From Streptomyces sp. man185 (lineage in GTDB: Bacteria > Actinomycetota > Actinomycetes > Streptomycetales > Streptomycetaceae), in NCBI GenBank assembly GCA_002551355.1, contig NTHE01000018.1, positions 58,906-122,905 on the forward strand: 64,000 nucleotides of DNA, read 5' to 3'. The translations under genes and the position numbers were made by a program. Below, piece after piece: positions 60,822 through 64,000 of this stretch. Numbering within the stretch: position 1 is the first letter of the stretch; each line of letters begins with the position of its first letter. Below the pieces are notes generated by a model. The model was not told the origin of the DNA and made no database searches. It saw only the letters and a program-made list of their open reading frames with translations.

Positions 60822-60886
60822 TGGAGCAGTCCGGGCTTCATCTCGATGATCAGAAAGGGGCTCGCCTCACTCGGCGAGGAATAGAC

Positions 60887-61393
60887 ATGCGAAGTAATCC
60901 TGGGATGCGGGAGATCCTGCGGACGACAGATGTTACCGACCTGAGCGATCGGGACATTCCCCCCATGTTCCGTGAGGTCGTGGAGCGCGGGTGGTCCGTC
61001 ACCGCCGCCGGTGGGCGCGTGCTGACCGATCTCCGTCCGGAGACGCCCGGCGTCTACATCGACCGGCTTGCCGAGGAGACAACGATCAACGGGAGGGGAA
61101 TGACCGACCACGACCTCCCGGCCGCACCGCACGAGCGCACGCCCCTCCTCGTCCGAAGGTGCCTGGCGTACGTCAGCGCCTGCCTCCGGAAGGCCCAGGG
61201 GGAGTTCCGTGACACCCGGGTGACGGCGTACGTCTCCCTCTCCTTCGCCGACGCCGAGGAGGCTTTGCTCACCTCGAACGTCACCTTCTGCACCCCACTT
61301 CCCGACGTCCGCCCCTACATCCCGGACCCGGAGGCTATTACGGACGCGGCCGTGGCGGAGATCTCCCTGGACGACTGCTCGGCCTGGCCGTAA
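60887..61393 (+). CDS. hypothetical conserved protein
   Basis: A 168-residue protein from ATG 60887, preceded by GAGGAA. It reads MREILRTTDVTDLSDRDIPPMFREVVERGWSVTAAGGRVLTDLRPETPG, ERTPLLVRRCLAYVSACLRKAQGEFRDTRVTAYVSLSFADAEEALLTSNVTFCTPLPDVRPYIPDPEAITDAAVAEISLDDCSAW. No membrane segments. I do not recognise the family. Context is accessory (between the island and immunity-like genes), so a toxin/immunity or phage-related role is possible but unproven. Confidence 0.6.
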   Translation: MRSNPGMREILRTTDVTDLSDRDIPPMFREVVERGWSVTAAGGRVLTDLRPETPGVYIDRLAEETTINGRGMTDHDLPAAPHERTPLLVRRCLAYVSACLRKAQGEFRDTRVTAYVSLSFADAEEALLTSNVTFCTPLPDVRPYIPDPEAITDAAVAEISLDDCSAWP

Positions 61394-61519
61394 GGCCCCC
61401 TCGGCCGCCATCTCCGATCCTGCCCCATCCGTGCGGGTCAGCAGAGTGGACAACCGGAGTGAGCTACGGCGCCTCGAGACCACCCCGACCTCCGCCTTCG
61501 GCCAGTGCCGGCCCCGTAC

Positions 61520-61680
61520 GGACGGGGGCCGGCTACGAGCCCTGGGTGCTCCAGGTCGTCGAGTTGTCCTGCTACCGCACCGCGAGCATCACGGCGTTTC
61601 GCGACGCCATTCTCCTTCTTGCTCTGTTCGGCCTGCCGGGGTCCCTGAGCGATGCAGCCGGCCTCGGCGTCCCGGCCTGA
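61520..61680 (+). pseudogene. remnant of ECF sigma factor C-terminal SnoaL domain
   Basis: The frame ends YEPWVLQVVELSCYRTASITAFRDAILLLALFGLPGSL, which matches the end of SnoaL-tailed ECF sigma factors (typically W-x-L-x-V-x-x-x-x-x-G-R-I-A-x-I-T-x-F ... L-F-x-x-F-G-L-P). The DNA-binding regions 2 and 4 are absent. It is a 3' scrap ending at TGA 61678-61680. Confidence 0.55.
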
Positions 61681-61893
61681 TCACTTGCCGCTGTCCTCCG
61701 CGAGGGTATGGGCGACAAGGGCGTTGGCATGCCCGTGGCCGAGTTCGTGCTCGGACTTGAGCCAGTTGACCAGCTCCATGTGCTTGGTCAGCGGAGAAGA
61801 GCGGATGAGGTCCTTCCACTCGGCGATCGGACGGCCGTACTTCTTCTCGATGGACGGGAAATAGCTGGCAGGGCCCTTCACGGCGTCATTCAT
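61681..61893 (-). CDS. DUF4287 protein
   Basis: A 70-residue protein from ATG 61893: GPASYFPSIEKKYGRPIAEWKDLIRSSPLTKHMELVNWLKSEHELGHGHANALVAHTLAEDSG. This is the DUF4287 pattern (KYGRPxxEWxxL and HGHANAL). Function is unknown; relatives are common in soil bacteria. It converges with the sigma remnant, immediately after its stop. A GGAG site is 5 bases before the ATG. Confidence 0.85.
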   Translation of the reverse strand: MNDAVKGPASYFPSIEKKYGRPIAEWKDLIRSSPLTKHMELVNWLKSEHELGHGHANALVAHTLAEDSGK

Positions 61894-62840
61894 GGAGGCT
61901 CCGTTTCGTATCGTCATCATCTTGGTGGTGTCGCTGCTTCCTGCGAGAAGCGGCAGCGTGCAGGCGACCAGTGGTCGGCCGGAGCGGCGGCCAGCAGAGC
62001 TGTCACCGCGCACCGAGGGCAACTTGGCTGATTGCCTTCCGGGTGAAGTGAAATCCGTCGCGCTTGAGGCCCTGGGCTCGCACCTGGAACAGCGGACCGG
62101 CCACCACACCACCGGCCACCAGCCACCGCACCGGTCGCTGAACGGAGGCGACGAAATGCACAGGGCGAGGTGGGGTGAACGTGTCGGTCATGGCCTGCCT
62201 TCCTCGTGACGACGGTGTCGCCCATATGACCGACGACGAGGATCTGACTGATCGCCCTTATCCATGTGCTCTGGGTCACACGTGGGCGGGGTGGTGCTCC
62301 TCTCGGCATCGAGCCCGACCCACCTGTGCACCCAGCCGCACGCTTGCCGCGTGCCTCACGGCGGTCAGGTGCGGTCCCCGGAGCCCGTAGCCCGGCCTCC
62401 CGCCCCTAGGCTTCTCGGCTCCATCGGCCTTCGGCGGTACCGTGTCTGGCTGCCGGGACGCGGTGAACACAGCCGATCCAGACGGGTCGACGTCGTTCCC
62501 GCCGGTGATGGGAATCGTGCCCGACAACGTCGCCGTCGGCGCGGACATATTCCGGTGGGGAGCCGCACGGACGGTTCTCTCATCAGGCGTGTCGCCGAAG
62601 GGCGCCGAACCGCAGGAGCCAACGTCGTTCTGGTGGTGCGCCCCTCCGCGGGGGCGACTGCTCCTGCGACCCGTCGCAACCGAGTTGCTGCGGAAAGCGG
62701 AGTGACCAGTGGCAGAAGCCCTTCGGCTGTGCGCACCGCGGGTCGGACCGAGCGCTACGCGTACGACAGGGTGGGGAAACCTGACGGACGCCTCGTGACC
62801 CGGAATGGACAGATCGGAGGCGCGGAGGAGCATTACTGCC
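61894..62840. other. long region without a clear gene
   Basis: About 950 bases. Several open frames overlap on both strands but none has a ribosome site and consistent codon bias. The 3' portion (62700-62830) holds an Rhs-like trace. It looks like worn-down accessory sequence plus the promoter of the immunity-like genes. Confidence 0.45.
62700..62830 (+). pseudogene. Rhs/YD-repeat-like fragment
   Basis: One frame reads RTAGRTERYAYDRVGKPDGRLVTRNGQIGGAEE, which resembles an Rhs-type YD repeat (RYxYDRxGN). The rest of the frame is not Rhs-like. Its position right before two immunity-like genes fits a lost polymorphic toxin, but the evidence is one repeat. Confidence 0.35.
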
Positions 62841-63326
62841 ATGACCTGGACTGATCTCGTCCCCAACCGGGATGTCTTCGCACCGTACTACGACGAGGTT
62901 CCCGAGCTGTCGGGAGTCCGACTGCGCTCGGTGCACCTCGACGCCTGGGGGTCGGTGGTCACGCTGCGCCTGGACCTTCGCCGGTTTCCGGACCGCTGGG
63001 ACCGGGGACCGGGTGACACCATGCAGTGCCACCTCGCGTTCTCGCACGTGGAGGACTTCGAGATGACGGGGTGGCGTCCGCCGGTGACGGCCGACGTCGC
63101 GCTCACGCCACTGCCCCGGCACCGGCTGGCCGTACGGGTGGCGACGCCGAAGCTCGACCTGGCGTACACCTCCCACGCGGATGTACTGGCTGGGCGTCTG
63201 AGCGTCTTCACCCTGGGTCCGGACGGCGAGGACGCCGGTCCGCACCAGTTCACCAGCATCCTGGGACGCAAGCTCTTCCCCACCGTCCCCGAGACCCATG
63301 TGAACACCTTCTATGAGCACCTCTGA
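62841..63326 (+). CDS. Imm50-like immunity protein, copy 1
   Basis: A 161-residue protein from ATG 62841, after GGAGGAG: PNRDVFAPYYDEVPELSGVRLRSVHLDAWGSVVTLRLDLRRFPDRWDRGPGDTMQCHLAFSHVEDFEMTGWRPPVTADVALTPLPRHRLAVRVATPKLDLAYTSHADVLAGRLSVF. The beta-rich pattern with W-G-S-x-V-T-L-R-L-D matches my recollection of immunity protein 50. It ends overlapping the next gene by 14 bases. Confidence 0.65.
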   Translation: MTWTDLVPNRDVFAPYYDEVPELSGVRLRSVHLDAWGSVVTLRLDLRRFPDRWDRGPGDTMQCHLAFSHVEDFEMTGWRPPVTADVALTPLPRHRLAVRVATPKLDLAYTSHADVLAGRLSVFTLGPDGEDAGPHQFTSILGRKLFPTVPETHVNTFYEHL

Positions 63327-63723
63327 GATGGACCTTCCCCTCTGGCCCGAGCTGGCGGCGCTCTACGAGACGCAGCCGCACCTCTCCTCCTGCCCGCTGT
63401 ACTACGTGCACGTGGACGAACGGGAGACCTCGGTCACCCTCGGCTTCGAGACCCCGCGGCTACCGGACCACCCCAGGGCGGAGTGGGAGGGGAAGCGGTA
63501 CAACACGGTGCGGTTCTTCGTCGTGTTCACCGGCGTGGACAAGCTGCGCATCACGGGCATCGCGGCGGAGTCTCCGGACAGGCACGACCGCACGGTGGGT
63601 GTCGTCGTGACCGACACCGGCCGGCAGCAGGTTTCGGTGACCAGCGAGAACCGCTCCATCACCTTTTCGGCCGTGACGTCCGCGGTGACCCGGATCCGCG
63701 TATACCTCCAGGGCTCGCCCTGA
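63313..63723 (+). CDS. Imm50-like immunity protein, copy 2
   Basis: A 136-residue relative of the preceding protein (SSCPLYYVHVDERETSVTLGFETPRLPDHPRAEWEGKRYNTVRFFVVFTGVDKLRITGIAAESPD ... VSVTSENRSITFSAVTSAVTRIRVYLQG). It shares the order of beta strands. ATG 63313 overlaps the stop of copy 1, so both are co-translated. Tandem immunity genes of one family often accumulate beside polymorphic toxins; the toxin is not seen in the window. Confidence 0.6.
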   Translation: MSTSEMDLPLWPELAALYETQPHLSSCPLYYVHVDERETSVTLGFETPRLPDHPRAEWEGKRYNTVRFFVVFTGVDKLRITGIAAESPDRHDRTVGVVVTDTGRQQVSVTSENRSITFSAVTSAVTRIRVYLQGSP

Positions 63724-63836
63724 CCGGGGTCGTCACCCGTTCCTGGAACAAGCCGTCCAGAGATCAGAGCCGGGGATCGTCGATGTCGACTGTGAGCTCG
63801 AACTCCGAGGTTGAGCTGCAGGTTGCCACGTTTCCG

Positions 63837-64000
63837 GACAACTGAATCCGATCGAATGGATTGGATTCCGTGAAGAAAATTACCCAGACGAGCGCACGAT
63901 CAACAGTGAGCTTCTTCGAGTTGGCCACCGATCGGGTGATGGGCCGTGGGGCGCAACGGACGAGGCCCCCGGGCTGTTGATCGAGATGTCTGACGTCTCG
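63837..64000 (+). other. partial open frame at window edge
   Basis: The last bases carry an open frame (LNPIEWIGFREENYPDERTINSELLRVGHRSGDGPWGATDEAPGLLIEMSDV) that runs past the window end. It resembles the start of another immunity-like protein, but no convincing start codon is seen before it, and a short frame overlaps it at 63783-63845. A frameshift may be present. Confidence 0.35.

Noticed and set aside
59747..60886. Long forward frame leading into the gene at 60887
   Set aside because: It crosses attR, the integrase remnant and a terminator; only the part after ATG 60887 is protein-like.
61894..62700. Several overlapping open frames of 60-190 codons
   Set aside because: None has consistent third-position GC bias or a ribosome site, and they contradict one another.

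Overview
The window is a 64 kb stretch of a Streptomyces (or very close relative) chromosome. The DNA is uniformly GC-rich with strong G/C third-position codon bias, GTG starts are frequent, and the core gene order purA ... kynurenine genes ... fba-pyrE ... clpB ... dnaK-grpE-dnaJ-hspR matches what I know of the S. coelicolor chromosome arm near oriC. A perfect ParB-binding parS site (28205-28218) agrees with an origin-proximal position. All identifications are from reading the sequence; no database search was run.

Layout. 1-3.7 kb: an HTTM/DUF5819 membrane pair, a secreted ice-binding-like (DUF3494) protein and a GNAT acetyltransferase. 3.8-9.9 kb: an IS5-type transposase scrap, a PucR-type regulator, a second beta-clamp (DnaN) paralogue, an ECF sigma factor with its partner protein, and a GH19 chitinase behind a DasR-type operator. 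10.2-12.9 kb: a polyprenyl synthase next to an MpaB-type heme oxygenase. 12.9-20.3 kb: purA, a lipid-kinase-like protein, small proteins, a P450, a two-component system and an NmrA-like reductase. 20.4-23.6 kb: an operon for tryptophan to anthranilate (dioxygenase, kynureninase, probable formamidase). 23.7-35.8 kb: MFS exporter, PatB-type lyase, fba, pyrE, epimerase, SRPBCC protein, membrane spermidine-synthase-like protein, a tandemly duplicated pair of tiny Gly/Cys-rich membrane proteins, and an aminotransferase.

36-47 kb holds the heat-shock block: clpB and dnaK-grpE-dnaJ-hspR, each behind HspR-type HAIR inverted repeats. Between them sits a small accessory cluster: a short exported peptide with three DIGWVAP repeats, translationally coupled to a SAV_915-like protein, divergent from a LuxR-type regulator with a palindrome in the shared promoter, followed by a decayed second regulator. 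47-54.9 kb: sugar transferase-like protein, an EtfD-like Fe-S oxidoreductase, an FG-GAP lipoprotein, a Yip1-like protein, a phosphoribosyltransferase, dcd, a zinc-ribbon protein and tRNA-Gly(CCC).

That tRNA is the left end of a 5.4 kb integrated island (54886-60279). The right end repeats 40 of 43 bases of the tRNA 3' half, paired GTGCCC repeats lie inside both ends, and a broken tyrosine integrase sits near the right end. The cargo is one three-gene operon: a small helical protein, an 801-residue protein with a degenerate P-loop and two TTA codons, and an SPFH-like protein. I cannot match it to a named system, and it is my main candidate for an undescribed (possibly defence) module. The last 3.7 kb is a patchwork of remnants (sigma-factor tail, Rhs-like fragment), a DUF4287 protein and two tandem Imm50-like immunity proteins.
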